A DNA stretch of 64,000 nucleotides from Mycolicibacterium wolinskyi (GCF_002101965.1 NZ_LQQA01000015.1:62001-126000); one strand, 5' to 3'. Shown: positions 16,019-25,094, counted from the stretch's first letter. Made by a program: numbers and translations. The notes: generated by a model not told the origin, from the sequence alone.

Positions 16019-17404
16019 ATGACTACGACACCACTCGACTCGCATCGCCAGACGAACGCCACCAGTCCCGATCTCGCCGCGGCCCTGGAGACGATCGCCG
16101 ACCGCGGCGTGGAATTCGTGTATTTCCAGGCGATCACGATCACCGGCCGGGTGGTCGGCAAGGTCGCCCCGGCCCGGCACTTCGAACGGCTGGCGACCAA
16201 GGGCGTACAACAGCACCAGACCGCAGTCGCCAACCTGCAGGGCACCCGCGAGGGCGTGCTCCTCGCCGGCGGCGTGAACGCCCCCGAATACACCGCGGTC
16301 CCGGACCTGGAGACCTTCGCGGTGCTGCCCTGGGACACCACGTTCGCCCGGGTGTTCTGCCGGCTCTACGAGCCCGACCACCTGGCCGAGGGTACCGGCG
16401 CCGAATTCGCCTGCGACACCCGAGGTTTGCTGCGACGCATGCATACCGCGTTCATCGACCGCACCGGGCTGGAACTGCGCACCGGCTGCGAACCCGAGAT
16501 GACATGGCAGGGCGAGGGTTTGGAGGCAAGCTTCCGGCCCGGATCGAGCCCGGCGTATCACATCGAGCACCTCGAGCGGAACCGGCCGATCGTCAAGAGG
16601 GTGATCGAGTACGCGCAGGCGCTCGGTCTGGACATGATCGAAGGCGACTACGAAGACGAGTTCCAGGTTGAGCTCAACTTCATGTACGACCGCGCCGATC
16701 TCACCGCCGACCGGCTGACTACCTACCGCCAGATCTGCAAGCAGGTGGCGCGCGAACTCGGTATCCACGCGAGCTTCATGCCCAAACCGGCCACCGGGAT
16801 GATGGGCAACGGCTGCCACCACAACTTCAGCTTCTGGCGCGACGATGTCAACGTGCTCGCCGATCCGGGAGTCACCGAGCTGCACCTGTCCGAGATCGGC
16901 CGGCACGCACTCGGCGGACTGCTGGCGCACACGGCCGGCGCCATGCTCGTCAACGGTTCGACCGTCAACTCCTACAAGCGGTATTGGGACGCAGGGCAGT
17001 TCGCGCCGTCGCGGATCAACTGGGGACTGGACAACAAGACCTGCACGGTCCGGTTGTCGGCCAACGGCCGCCTTGAGTACAAGCTGCCCGACGCGAGTGT
17101 GAACCCCTACCTGTCGCACGCGGTGATCCTCGCGGCTTGCGAGGACGGGATGAAGAACGCCATCGACCCGGGACAGCCGACACAGGGCTCGTCATACGAC
17201 ACCACGCAGGACACACGGTTCCCCGCCCTGCCGCTGACGCTGGGTGAGGCCATCGATGCTTTCCGGGCCGACGAGGTGCTGACGCAGGCCTTCGGACCGA
17301 AGTTGTCGGATCTGCTCATCGACTTCCATGCCGATGAGTGGGCTCGATTCTGTGGATACGTCACTGATTGGGAGCGCGATATGTACTGGGATGACACGCC
17401 GTGA
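16019..17404 (+). CDS. Glutamine-synthetase-like gamma-glutamyl-amine ligase
   Basis: The 461-residue type I glutamine synthetase homologue has the N-terminal beta-grasp region and catalytic motifs EPEM, EGDYEDEFQVELNF, NGCHHNFSFW, NSYKRYW and a late RLEYKLPDASVNPY. Relatives such as PuuA and IpuC join glutamate to the amino group of polyamines or alkylamines. A GS-like gene follows the mor genes in known mycobacterial clusters. Here it probably gamma-glutamylates the free amine made by ring opening, protecting it before oxidation. An AAAGAGGTGA site precedes ATG 16019. The GTG of the next gene overlaps its stop. Confidence 0.85.
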   Translation: MTTTPLDSHRQTNATSPDLAAALETIADRGVEFVYFQAITITGRVVGKVAPARHFERLATKGVQQHQTAVANLQGTREGVLLAGGVNAPEYTAVPDLETFAVLPWDTTFARVFCRLYEPDHLAEGTGAEFACDTRGLLRRMHTAFIDRTGLELRTGCEPEMTWQGEGLEASFRPGSSPAYHIEHLERNRPIVKRVIEYAQALGLDMIEGDYEDEFQVELNFMYDRADLTADRLTTYRQICKQVARELGIHASFMPKPATGMMGNGCHHNFSFWRDDVNVLADPGVTELHLSEIGRHALGGLLAHTAGAMLVNGSTVNSYKRYWDAGQFAPSRINWGLDNKTCTVRLSANGRLEYKLPDASVNPYLSHAVILAACEDGMKNAIDPGQPTQGSSYDTTQDTRFPALPLTLGEAIDAFRADEVLTQAFGPKLSDLLIDFHADEWARFCGYVTDWERDMYWDDTP

Positions 17405-18111
17405 GCGCCACGCTGAGGCTGGCTTGCCTCGACGCCGAAGCACCGCCGCTGTTTTCGCTGTGGACGCCGGAGCACGGCCGCACGGGCTACGAACCCGGCG
17501 TCGCCGAAGCGCTGGGCGCCGAACTCGGCCGGCCCGTCGAGTGGGTACGGGTGCCGTGGGTCGACATGATCCCCGCCGTGCAACGCGGCGACGCCGACGC
17601 GGTGCTGTGCGGTCAGGGCATCACGGCCGACCGGCAGGCGCAGGTCGACTTCACCCGGCCGTATGCGATCTTCCACGAAGGGGTGTTGGTCCGGCGAGGT
17701 GCCGACATCCACACACCCGAGGATCTCGTGGGCCGCAAGGTCGCGGCGATCGAGAACAGCACCAACATGGCGCTCGTCGAAACCTTCACCGGCGCAGTGC
17801 CGGTGGCGTTCGGCCCCGGCTCCGACGACGTGTACGCCGACATGCTGGCCGCATTGCTCGCCAAGGACGTCGACGCGGTGGTCGACGACGACGTGGTGTT
17901 CGTCCCGCTCGGCACGACCCACCCCGACTACGAACTGGCCTTCACGGTGCAGACCGCCAACAAGTGGGGGATCGCGGTCGCCAAGGACCGGCCGGACACG
18001 TTGGCCGAACTCGACGGGGCACTCGGCCGGCTGATCGATTCGGGACGCCTGCACGAGGTATGGAAGGAATGGCTGCCGACCCTCGACTATCCGTTCGGCG
18101 GGTCGCAGTGA
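17401..18111 (+). CDS. Solute-binding-protein family 3 domain protein without signal peptide
   Basis: The 236-residue protein has the two-lobed SBP_bac_3 fold: GYEPGVAEALGAELGRPVEWVRVPW, then GDADAVLCGQGITADRQAQVDFTRPY, a central hinge and GIAVAKDRPDTLAELDGALGRL. Transport-associated members are exported lipoproteins, but this one begins SATLRLACLDAEAPP with no hydrophobic leader or lipobox. No ABC transporter genes are near. It is translationally coupled at both ends (GTGA at 17401 and 18108). It may act in the cytoplasm as a substrate-holding protein or as an enzyme, as with cyclohexadienyl dehydratase of the same fold. Confidence 0.75.
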   Translation: MSATLRLACLDAEAPPLFSLWTPEHGRTGYEPGVAEALGAELGRPVEWVRVPWVDMIPAVQRGDADAVLCGQGITADRQAQVDFTRPYAIFHEGVLVRRGADIHTPEDLVGRKVAAIENSTNMALVETFTGAVPVAFGPGSDDVYADMLAALLAKDVDAVVDDDVVFVPLGTTHPDYELAFTVQTANKWGIAVAKDRPDTLAELDGALGRLIDSGRLHEVWKEWLPTLDYPFGGSQ

Positions 18112-18821
18112 TCAGACCGCTGGTCGCCGTCATCGGCCGGCGGGCCGTGCAGGTGCCGATCCTACGCTTCTCGGCAACCCTTGCCGCCGAAGCCATCTGT
18201 GAAGCGGTGTGGGCGGCGGGCGGCGAGCCCGTCGTCCTGCATGGCCCCGCCGCCGATCCGGTGGCCGAATTGCCGGTCCGCTTGGCGGCTTTCGACGGCG
18301 TTCTGCTTCCGGGCGGCGCCGACATCGAACCCGGCCGCTACGGGCAGGAACCCGCCGACGAGACGCACGATACGGTGGCGTTTCAGGACGACTTCGATCT
18401 CGGCGTCACCCGTGCCGTCATCGAACTCGACATGCCGACGCTGGCCATCTGCCGGGGTATGCAAGTGCTCAACGTCGCGCTCGGCGGCAGTCTCACGCAG
18501 CACGTGCGCGAAACGAACACCCCGCACCACAACGCTATTCACGACGTCGAGGTCGTGACGGGCTCGCGACTGCACGCCATCGTCGGTTGCGAGAGCATTG
18601 CGGTGTCGTCCTACCATCATCAGGCACTGGACCGATTGGGCACCGATTTGACGGTGACTGCCGTCGCCGCCGACGGCATCGTCGAGGCGGTCGAGCACCG
18701 GCGGTCCGACATCGTCGCGGTCCAGTGGCATCCCGAGGACCGAAATGCCACATCGGACACCGACGCCGCACTGTTCGCCGATCTGGTCGATCGTGCCCGC
18801 AAACGAAAGGAAACCAAGTGA
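18108..18821 (+). CDS. Class I glutamine amidotransferase-like gamma-glutamyl hydrolase (PuuD-like), copy 1
   Basis: The 237-residue protein is of the peptidase C26/PuuD group. The nucleophile Cys115 sits in ICRGMQVLNVALGG, and His208 and Glu210 lie in QWHPED. PuuD removes the gamma-glutamyl group from gamma-glutamyl-GABA. In this operon it would release the free amino acid after the glutamylated aldehyde has been oxidised. GTG 18108 overlaps the preceding stop as GTGA, and its own stop overlaps the next GTG. A second related enzyme follows at once, so the two may serve different chain lengths or form a heteromer. Confidence 0.85.
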   Translation: MIRPLVAVIGRRAVQVPILRFSATLAAEAICEAVWAAGGEPVVLHGPAADPVAELPVRLAAFDGVLLPGGADIEPGRYGQEPADETHDTVAFQDDFDLGVTRAVIELDMPTLAICRGMQVLNVALGGSLTQHVRETNTPHHNAIHDVEVVTGSRLHAIVGCESIAVSSYHHQALDRLGTDLTVTAVAADGIVEAVEHRRSDIVAVQWHPEDRNATSDTDAALFADLVDRARKRKETK

Positions 18822-19654
18822 GCAGCCCTCAGTCCGCGGCAGACCGGGTGAGCCGTCAAGACGTCACCCCGGATGTGGCGATGCCGCAGACGCCCCGTGC
18901 CCACGTGTGCGTGCTGGCCTCGCTCAACTTCCCGGACATCAGCGCCGAGGACGTCGCGCTCATCCGCCGGTTCACGCGCCTCGCATTGACAACGTTGATC
19001 GAGCTCGGCGCGTCGTACGAGCTGTGGGACACCACCGAAGCGCTCGGCAACCCTTCGGCTGCAGCAGAATTCGACGGTCTCCTGCTGCTGGGTGGGGGTG
19101 ACATCGACGGTTCGTGCTACGGCGTCAGCACGCCGAACCCGAAGGCGTACGGTGTCGACGCGCGTGCCGACCGCGACGCGTTCGCCGCGATTGCCGCCGC
19201 GGAGGCCGCCGAACGTCCGATATTCGGAATCTGCCGAGGCTCGCAACTGCTCAATGTCGCGCGAGGCGGCACCATCATTCCCGACATCGTCGACTACAAA
19301 CTGCATCACGGCGCACCCGGCGAACCCGAGTTCGTCGACGAGCCGATCGACATCGTTGCGGGCACGCGACTGGCGTCGATCCTCGATGCCGAGCGGATCA
19401 CCGGGCGGTCCGGCCATCACCAGGCGGTCGACCGTTTGGGCGAAGGACTCGTCGTGGCCGCTCGCGCGTTGGACGGCATCGTCGAAGGCATCGAGGACCC
19501 ATCGCGCTTCTACCTCGGCGTGCAGTGGCATCCCGAAGACGAATACGGACCGGAAGCCGACCGGCTGCGGTTGTTCAGTGCGTTCGTCTCCGCCGCGGAG
19601 CAGGCTCGGCAGGGGAGGGTGGCCGCGGTGGCTTCTGCGGCAGTGAGCGAGTAA
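18818..19654 (+). CDS. Class I glutamine amidotransferase-like gamma-glutamyl hydrolase (PuuD-like), copy 2
   Basis: The 278-residue relative of the preceding gene has an extra N-terminal extension of about 25 residues before RAHVCVLASLNFPD. Cys139 lies in ICRGSQLLNVARGG, His238 and Glu240 in QWHPEDEYG, and it keeps the GLLLLGGGDID glycine loop. The catalytic triad is intact, so it is not a degenerate copy. The two are clearly diverged, not a recent tandem duplication. GTG 18818 is chosen for the GTGA overlap with copy 1. It ends 10 bases before the PucR-type regulator. Confidence 0.85.
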   Translation: MSSPQSAADRVSRQDVTPDVAMPQTPRAHVCVLASLNFPDISAEDVALIRRFTRLALTTLIELGASYELWDTTEALGNPSAAAEFDGLLLLGGGDIDGSCYGVSTPNPKAYGVDARADRDAFAAIAAAEAAERPIFGICRGSQLLNVARGGTIIPDIVDYKLHHGAPGEPEFVDEPIDIVAGTRLASILDAERITGRSGHHQAVDRLGEGLVVAARALDGIVEGIEDPSRFYLGVQWHPEDEYGPEADRLRLFSAFVSAAEQARQGRVAAVASAAVSE

Positions 19655-19664
19655 GACTGCACCT

Positions 19665-21140
19665 GTGGCGATCACTGCACGGGACCTGGCTCAAGTCGAG
19701 AGCCTTGGCCTGTCGTTGGTCGCCGGAACGCGGGCCGCCGACCGCGAAATCTCCTGGGCGCACGCGATCGAGCTCGCCGACCCCACCCCGTACCTCGCGG
19801 GGGGCGAGCTCGTGATGACGACGGGTATCAACATCGGGGCTGACGCCGCTGCACAAGCCGAATACGTCGCGCGACTGGCAGCGGCAGGCACCGCTGCGCT
19901 CGCCGTCGACACGGGCACGACCTTCACCGATGTGCCGGCCGGTGTGCGCGCCGCCGGTGAACAGGCCGGCATCCCGGTGCTGAAGGTGCCCGCCTCGACA
20001 CCGTTCATCGCGATCGCGCGGGTGGTGATCGATGCGCTCAAGGCCGACGAGCTGCGCTCGGTCCAACAGGTCGTCGACCACCAGGAAGTGCTCGCCCGCG
20101 CGACGTTGCGGGGCGGCATCCCCAGCGTGGTGAGTGCACTCGCGGACTGCTTGTCGGCGACCGTCGTCGTCGTCGACACCGACAACACCGTGCTGGCCGC
20201 CGCAGGCGCCGAACAGGAGCGGCTGATCGGGGTGCTGACCGAGTCGGTTCCACCGGGCCGCCGGCACGGCGGCTACGTGACCGCTGACGACGACGCCTTC
20301 GTCACGATCCAAAACCTCAGGGCCGCCCAACCGGTGCGCGGTCAGCTAGCGGTGCGGTCGGCGGGGCCGATGACCAACTCGGACCGCCTGCTCGTGGCGC
20401 ACGCGGTGTCCCTCATCTCGATCGCGATCGAGAAGCCGGCACGAGTGAGCGACGCCGAACAACTGTTACGCACCGCGGTGACGCGTGAACTGTTGTGTGG
20501 CTCCGGGTCGGTGGACAGTGCGGTGTTGCGCTACTTCGGTTTTGAGCCGGACAGCGACGTCGTCGTGGCGGTGTTCAACAGCGTGGGGCCGGTCCTGGAT
20601 GCCGAACAAGCGCTGGGTCGGCTGCTGAGCAGCTTCCTGATGGCGCCGATCGGCGACGAACTCGTGATCGTGCTGCCGGCCGACGGCAGCCGGCGCCGGT
20701 TTCTCAACATCATCTCCGACGACGAGTTGCCACCAGGCGGCGGAGCCAGCCTGCCCGTCCGGATCTCGGATGTCACTGTGGCTCTGGAGCAAGCGCGTCT
20801 CGCGGCGCGGTCGGGTTCCGGTTTCACCGAGTTCGGCGAATTAGGCGCCTACGGCGTGCTTCTCGGCGGCCGCAGTAGCGCCGAGCTCCGGGTGCTCGCG
20901 ACTCCCGTGGAACCTCTCGTTGGTGACGAATTGGTCGATACGCTCGAGGCGTTCCTGCGGCGCAATGGCCAGGTCGAGGCCGCCGCATTGGATCTCGGGG
21001 TCCACCGGCACACCCTGCGCAATCGCCTGCGCCGCATCAGTGAGGTTTTGGGCGATGACCTCGAATCCGCGGACAGCCGGGCGCAACTCTGGTTGGCGCT
21101 CAAGGCGCGACGGCTGCTCGCGAGCCGGCGGTCCGGCTAG
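19665..21140 (+). CDS. PucR-family transcriptional regulator
   Basis: The 491-residue regulator has an N-terminal PucR purine-catabolism-type domain (RDLAQVESLGLSLVAG, TPYLAGGELVMTTG), a central sensor region, and a C-terminal helix-turn-helix of the HTH_30 type (LEAFLRRNGQVEAAALDLGVHRHTLRNRL). Proteins of this layout activate or repress nitrogen-compound catabolic genes, including gamma-glutamylated amine and GABA pathways. It starts with GTG at 19665 as the last gene of the plus-strand operon. With the GntR/Cache pair it gives the island two regulatory layers. Its target may be the opposing minus-strand genes. Confidence 0.87.
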   Translation: MAITARDLAQVESLGLSLVAGTRAADREISWAHAIELADPTPYLAGGELVMTTGINIGADAAAQAEYVARLAAAGTAALAVDTGTTFTDVPAGVRAAGEQAGIPVLKVPASTPFIAIARVVIDALKADELRSVQQVVDHQEVLARATLRGGIPSVVSALADCLSATVVVVDTDNTVLAAAGAEQERLIGVLTESVPPGRRHGGYVTADDDAFVTIQNLRAAQPVRGQLAVRSAGPMTNSDRLLVAHAVSLISIAIEKPARVSDAEQLLRTAVTRELLCGSGSVDSAVLRYFGFEPDSDVVVAVFNSVGPVLDAEQALGRLLSSFLMAPIGDELVIVLPADGSRRRFLNIISDDELPPGGGASLPVRISDVTVALEQARLAARSGSGFTEFGELGAYGVLLGGRSSAELRVLATPVEPLVGDELVDTLEAFLRRNGQVEAAALDLGVHRHTLRNRLRRISEVLGDDLESADSRAQLWLALKARRLLASRRSG

Positions 21141-21190
21141 ATCTGTCGGGTGAGCCCAGGCCCACCAGGTTCGGACCTCTTTGTGCTGCA

Positions 21191-21260
21191 CTGTGACGAA
21201 CGTGCAGGCTCTTGCGCCCGGAATGCGGCGACATCGCAACAGGCTGCACGCTCGTCACAG
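21191..21260. repeat. Dispersed inverted repeat, type A, copy 1
   Basis: Two 26-base arms (21191-21216 and 21235-21260) match as inverted repeats at 23 of 26 positions around an 18-base centre. The left arm begins CTGTGACGAACGTGCAGG. It lies between the convergent ends of the PucR gene (21140) and the CoA-transferase gene (21312). A second copy with the same arm and spacer lengths is at 34210-34279, and GAATCG follows both copies. It may serve as a bidirectional terminator. Confidence 0.8.
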
Positions 21261-21311
21261 GAATCGGCCCAGCACATATCGACATCCCCGCAGGCGCCGT
21301 CTCCCCAGGAC

Positions 21312-22412
21312 CTATCCCAGTGCAGGCGGCCCGCTGCGGTAAGTGACCGGAGTCGCCGACAACGTGACCGGGTTCGCCACCTGCGGGGTGGGCGAATCGG
21401 GCACCGACACCTCGGCCTCGATCCCGAGCTCACGGGCGAACGCGAACGCTTCGGCGAGGTCGTTGATCGGGCCCGCCGGCACGCCCACCGCGGTCAACAC
21501 GGTGTACCAGTGGTCGGCGCCGTTGCTCTTCAACTCGGTTTCGATCAGCGCGCACAACGCATCGCGGTTCGCCACGCGTTGGGGATTCGACGAGAACCGG
21601 GGATCGTCGGCAAGCTCGGGGCTGCCGATGGCGGCGGCGAAAGCGCGGAACTGCTTGTCGTTTCCGACGGCGATCGCGATGGGCCGGTCGGCGGTGTCGA
21701 AGGTTTGGTAGGGCGCGATGCTGGGATGACGGTTACCCATGATCTGCGGCACCGCGCCTGCCCCGAGGTATCCCGAGGCCTGATTCACCATGGACGACAA
21801 CAAGACCGACAACAGGTTGGTGTCGACGCGCTGCCCCTCGCCGGTGCGGTTGCGGTGGTTCAGCGCGGCCAGGATGCCGCTCAACGCGTGCAGGCCCGAC
21901 AGGACATCCACCAGCGCCACACCGGTTTTGGTGGGATCGCCCGGTTCGGTGCCGGTCACGCTCATCAAACCGCCTACGGCCTGCACCAGCAGGTCATACC
22001 CGGGTAGGTCAGCACCGCCGTCGCGGCCGAATCCGGTGATCGAGCAGTAGATGACATCCGGACGGATCGCGCGGAGATCGTCGTACCCGAGCCCGAGTTT
22101 CTCCATGGTCCCCGGCCGGAAGTTCTCCACCACGATGTCGGCCCCGGCCACCAGGTCGCGGGCCCGGTGCACATCAGCCGGATCGGTCAGGTCCAGCACC
22201 AGAGATCGTTTGTTGCGGTTCACGGCGTTGAAATACGTTGCCACGCCGGCCGAATCGTATGGCGGTCCCCACTGGCGCGTGTCGTCGCCGACGCCGGGGC
22301 GTTCGACTTTGATGACCTCGGCGCCGAAGTCACCCAGCATCATCGTCGCGTACGGGCCCGCGAGCACCCGGCTGAAATCCACCACGACCACGCCGTCGAG
22401 CGCGCCAGTCAT
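21312..22412 (-). CDS. CaiB/BaiF-type class III CoA transferase, probably for glutarate
   Basis: The 366-residue family III CoA transferase has LAGPYATMMLGDFGAEVIKVERP at the N-terminus, NAVNRNKRSLVLDL, and the catalytic Asp140 in LPGYDLLVQAVGG. It is somewhat shorter than the usual 390-400 residues. Family members move CoA between dicarboxylates; the mammalian relative SUGCT forms glutaryl-CoA from glutarate and succinyl-CoA. The glutaryl-CoA dehydrogenase two genes upstream makes glutarate the likely acceptor. Its ATG overlaps the stop of the aldehyde dehydrogenase gene as ATGA. It is the last gene of the minus-strand operon. Confidence 0.85.
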   Translation of the reverse strand: MTGALDGVVVVDFSRVLAGPYATMMLGDFGAEVIKVERPGVGDDTRQWGPPYDSAGVATYFNAVNRNKRSLVLDLTDPADVHRARDLVAGADIVVENFRPGTMEKLGLGYDDLRAIRPDVIYCSITGFGRDGGADLPGYDLLVQAVGGLMSVTGTEPGDPTKTGVALVDVLSGLHALSGILAALNHRNRTGEGQRVDTNLLSVLLSSMVNQASGYLGAGAVPQIMGNRHPSIAPYQTFDTADRPIAIAVGNDKQFRAFAAAIGSPELADDPRFSSNPQRVANRDALCALIETELKSNGADHWYTVLTAVGVPAGPINDLAEAFAFARELGIEAEVSVPDSPTPQVANPVTLSATPVTYRSGPPALG

Positions 22413-23869
22413 GCGCCTGCCTTTCCACCGCGCAGATACACCGTGGTGGTGTGGGTGAAGAACTCGCGAGCCGCGCCACCCTGTTCTTTCGGACCGAGCC
22501 CGCTCTTCTTCGCCCCGCCGAACGGGACGTGTGGATCAGCGCCCGCCGACTCGGAGTTGATGTGCAACACTCCGACGTCGATGTGGTCGACGGCCTGCAA
22601 CGCCCGCGTGACGTCCTGGGTGAACACCGCTGCCGACAGCCCGAATTCGCTGTCGTTGGCCAAGGCGAACGCCTCATCGGCATCGCCGGCCCGTTTGACG
22701 GCGACTACGGGGCCGAACAGCTCCTCGGTCCAGACGTCCGCGGATGTGCCGTTGAGCTCGACGACCGTCGGAGGAATGAAGTAGCCCTCGGCGAGCGGAC
22801 CGTCGGTGTAGGGCACACCGCCGGCCACCAGCGTGGCGCCCTGAGCGGCGGCGGTGTCGATGCCCGTCGAGATCGACTTGTGTGCGGAATCGTTGACGAC
22901 GGGGCCCATCTGCGTCGCATCGTCGGTCGGGTCGCCGACGGTGAGCGCCCGCGCCCGCTCGGCCAGTACGGCCAGGAACCGGTCGGCGATCGCGTCGGTG
23001 ACGATCAATCGCGATGTGGCCGTGCACTTCTGGCCCGTCGACCGGAACGCACCCAGCATCACCTGTTCGACGGCGAGGTCGAGGTCGGCGTCATCGAGCA
23101 CCACCGCGGCGTTCTTGCCGCCCATCTCGGCCTGCACCGGGACACCGCGCGCGGCAGCGGCTGAGGCGATTTGGCGCCCGATTCCGGTGGACCCGGTGAA
23201 GGTGATGGCGTCGATGCCGGTGTGGCCGACGATCGCATCGCCGATGGCCGAGCCGCCGACGAGCAGGTTGAGCACGCCGGCAGGAAGCCCGGCGGCCGTC
23301 AGCGCCTCGGCAAGCCGCATCGCCAGCAGCGGAACGGTGCTCGCGGGCTTCCACACCACGGTGTTGCCGTACACCAGAGCAGGCGCGATCTTCCACGCCG
23401 GGATGGCGATGGGGAAGTTGAACGGCGTGATCACCCCGACGACACCAATGGGCTTGCGCGTCACCAGGATCTGTTCACCGGTCCGCGGTGAGGCGAAGAT
23501 CTCGCCGGCCTGACGATCGCCCTCGTTGCCGTAGTAGCGCAGGATCTGCGCGGCCCGGCGGACTTCGCCCACGCCCTCGGCGCGCGTCTTGCCTTCCTCG
23601 GTTGCCAGCTCAAGACCCCACGCCTCGGCGTTGCGGTCGGCCACGTCAGCGGCGGCGAGCAGCACCGCGCCGCGCTGGTGGATCGGCGTGGCCGCCCACG
23701 CGGCGAACGCCTCGCCGGCGGCGGACACGGCCGCGTCGACATCGGATGCGACGGCGCCGGCGCCCTCGGCCACGACGATGCTGGGGCGGGCCGGGTTCAG
23801 GCTGCGCAGTTCACCGCCGCTGCCCGTCAACCACTCGCCGCCGATGAGGTGCTGGATCTGTGCGCTCAT
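22409..23869 (-). CDS. NAD(P)-dependent aldehyde dehydrogenase (semialdehyde type)
   Basis: The 486-residue aldehyde dehydrogenase has PFNFPIAIPAWKIAPAL, a FTGSTGIGR cofactor loop, the general-base Glu in QAEMGGKN and the nucleophile Cys282 in GQKCTATSR. EELFGPV follows in the late part. Closest in style are succinate, glutarate and 2-oxoglutarate semialdehyde dehydrogenases. It probably oxidises glutarate or succinate semialdehyde made by the adjacent aminotransferase, and may also oxidise the gamma-glutamylated aminoaldehyde, since no second aldehyde dehydrogenase is in the island. ATG 23869 (MSAQIQHL) is preferred to an upstream start at 23893. Confidence 0.88.
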   Translation of the reverse strand: MSAQIQHLIGGEWLTGSGGELRSLNPARPSIVVAEGAGAVASDVDAAVSAAGEAFAAWAATPIHQRGAVLLAAADVADRNAEAWGLELATEEGKTRAEGVGEVRRAAQILRYYGNEGDRQAGEIFASPRTGEQILVTRKPIGVVGVITPFNFPIAIPAWKIAPALVYGNTVVWKPASTVPLLAMRLAEALTAAGLPAGVLNLLVGGSAIGDAIVGHTGIDAITFTGSTGIGRQIASAAAARGVPVQAEMGGKNAAVVLDDADLDLAVEQVMLGAFRSTGQKCTATSRLIVTDAIADRFLAVLAERARALTVGDPTDDATQMGPVVNDSAHKSISTGIDTAAAQGATLVAGGVPYTDGPLAEGYFIPPTVVELNGTSADVWTEELFGPVVAVKRAGDADEAFALANDSEFGLSAAVFTQDVTRALQAVDHIDVGVLHINSESAGADPHVPFGGAKKSGLGPKEQGGAAREFFTHTTTVYLRGGKAGA

Positions 23870-23900
23870 CAGTGCGTTCTCCTCTTCGCGCAAGCGCTCA

Positions 23901-25094
23901 TCAGCGAAAGGCCGCCTGACCGGTCAGTGCCTTACCGATGGAGAGCAGATGCATCTCGCTCGTGCCCTCATAGGTCAGCACCGATTCCAGGTTGTTTGCG
24001 TGCCGCAGCGGCGAGTACTCCAACGTGATTCCGCTGCCGCCCAACAAGGTTCGGCATTCGCGGGCGATCGCGAGGGCTTCGCGGACATTGTTGAGCTTGC
24101 CCAGCGACACCTGCTCGGGACGCACACCTTCGGCATCCTTGATGCGGCCCAGGTGGATCGCGAGCAGCATGCCCTTGCCGAGCTCGACCGTCATGTTGGC
24201 GAGCTTCTCCTGCGAGAGCTGGAAACTCGACAGCGGCCGGTCGAACACCTCGCGGGACTGCGCGTAGGCGATCGCGGTTTCCAGGCTGTCGCGGGCCGCG
24301 CCGAGCGAGCCGAACACGATGCCGAAGCGGGCCTCGTTGAGGCAGGACAGCGGCGCGCTGAGCCCTTCGGCAAGCGGCAGCTGTGCCGATGCGGGCAGGC
24401 GGACGTTGTCGAGCACCAGCTCGGAGGTCACCGAAGCCCGCAGCGAGAGCTTGCGGTGGATCTCGTTGGCGGTGAATCCCGGAGTGTCGGTGGGGACGAG
24501 GAAACCCCGGATGCCGTCGTCGGTCTGCGCCCACACGGTCGCCACGTCGGCGAGATTGCCGTTGGTGATCCACATCTTGGTGCCGTTGAGCACCCAGTCG
24601 CTGCCGTCACGGCGAGCACGCGTACGCATGCCGGCCGGGTTGGAGCCGAAATCGGGCTCGGTCAGGCCGAAGCAGCCGATCGCGTCGCCGGTCGCCAGTC
24701 GGGGCAGCCATTCGTTCTTCTGCTCTTCGGATCCGTAGCGGTGGATCGAGAACATCGACAGCGAGCCCTGCACCGACACGAAACTGCGGAAACCGCTGTC
24801 ACCGGCTTCGAGCTCCATGCAGGCCAGGCCGTAGCTGACGGCATTGGTGCCGGCGCAGCCGTAGCCCTCCAGATGCATGCCGAGGACGCCCAGCTTGCCG
24901 AATTCCTTGCCGAGTTCTTTTGGCAGCGTTGCCGATTCGAACCACTGCTCGACGTTGGGCTTGAGCTGGGTGTCGACGAACTTGCGGACCGTGGCGGCGA
25001 TGTCGCGCTCGTCTTCGTCGAGCAGCCGGTCGGTGTCGAACAACTCGAGCGGCGCGTAGGTGGCCTTCTTGGCCGGTGCTGTTGTAGCGGTCAT
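23901..25094 (-). CDS. gcdH: Glutaryl-CoA dehydrogenase-like acyl-CoA dehydrogenase
   Basis: The 397-residue flavoenzyme has glutaryl-CoA dehydrogenase hallmarks: LEAGDSGFRSFVSVQGSL, YGSEEQKNEWLPRLATG, IGCFGLTEPDFGSNPAGM, KMWITNG and LTYEGTSEMH with catalytic base Glu376. The enzyme oxidatively decarboxylates glutaryl-CoA to crotonyl-CoA, passing electrons to ETF. AAGGAG precedes ATG 25094, which is 13 bases after the aminotransferase stop. Placed with a CoA transferase, a semialdehyde dehydrogenase and an aminotransferase, it points to a five-carbon pathway such as piperidine through 5-aminovalerate and glutarate. Confidence 0.87.
   Translation of the reverse strand: MTATTAPAKKATYAPLELFDTDRLLDEDERDIAATVRKFVDTQLKPNVEQWFESATLPKELGKEFGKLGVLGMHLEGYGCAGTNAVSYGLACMELEAGDSGFRSFVSVQGSLSMFSIHRYGSEEQKNEWLPRLATGDAIGCFGLTEPDFGSNPAGMRTRARRDGSDWVLNGTKMWITNGNLADVATVWAQTDDGIRGFLVPTDTPGFTANEIHRKLSLRASVTSELVLDNVRLPASAQLPLAEGLSAPLSCLNEARFGIVFGSLGAARDSLETAIAYAQSREVFDRPLSSFQLSQEKLANMTVELGKGMLLAIHLGRIKDAEGVRPEQVSLGKLNNVREALAIARECRTLLGGSGITLEYSPLRHANNLESVLTYEGTSEMHLLSIGKALTGQAAFR

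Noticed and set aside
17328..18107. N-terminal extensions of the two PuuD-like genes into upstream genes
   Set aside because: The extensions are out-of-phase readings of the SBP-like gene and of copy 1. The GTGA overlaps at 18108 and 18818 give conserved starts.
18108..19654. Recent gene duplication of the two PuuD-like genes
   Set aside because: The shared motifs are limited to the catalytic core and the flanking sequence is very different, so any duplication is ancient or the genes have separate origins.
21141..21311. Type A repeat as a CRISPR or attachment site
   Set aside because: There is one copy per locus, no spacers and no integrase or cas gene. The inverted arms fit a hairpin element better.
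22451..23513. Several plus-strand frames across the aldehyde dehydrogenase gene
   Set aside because: They are shadows of the minus-strand gene, which has an intact Cys282/Glu active site and family motifs throughout.
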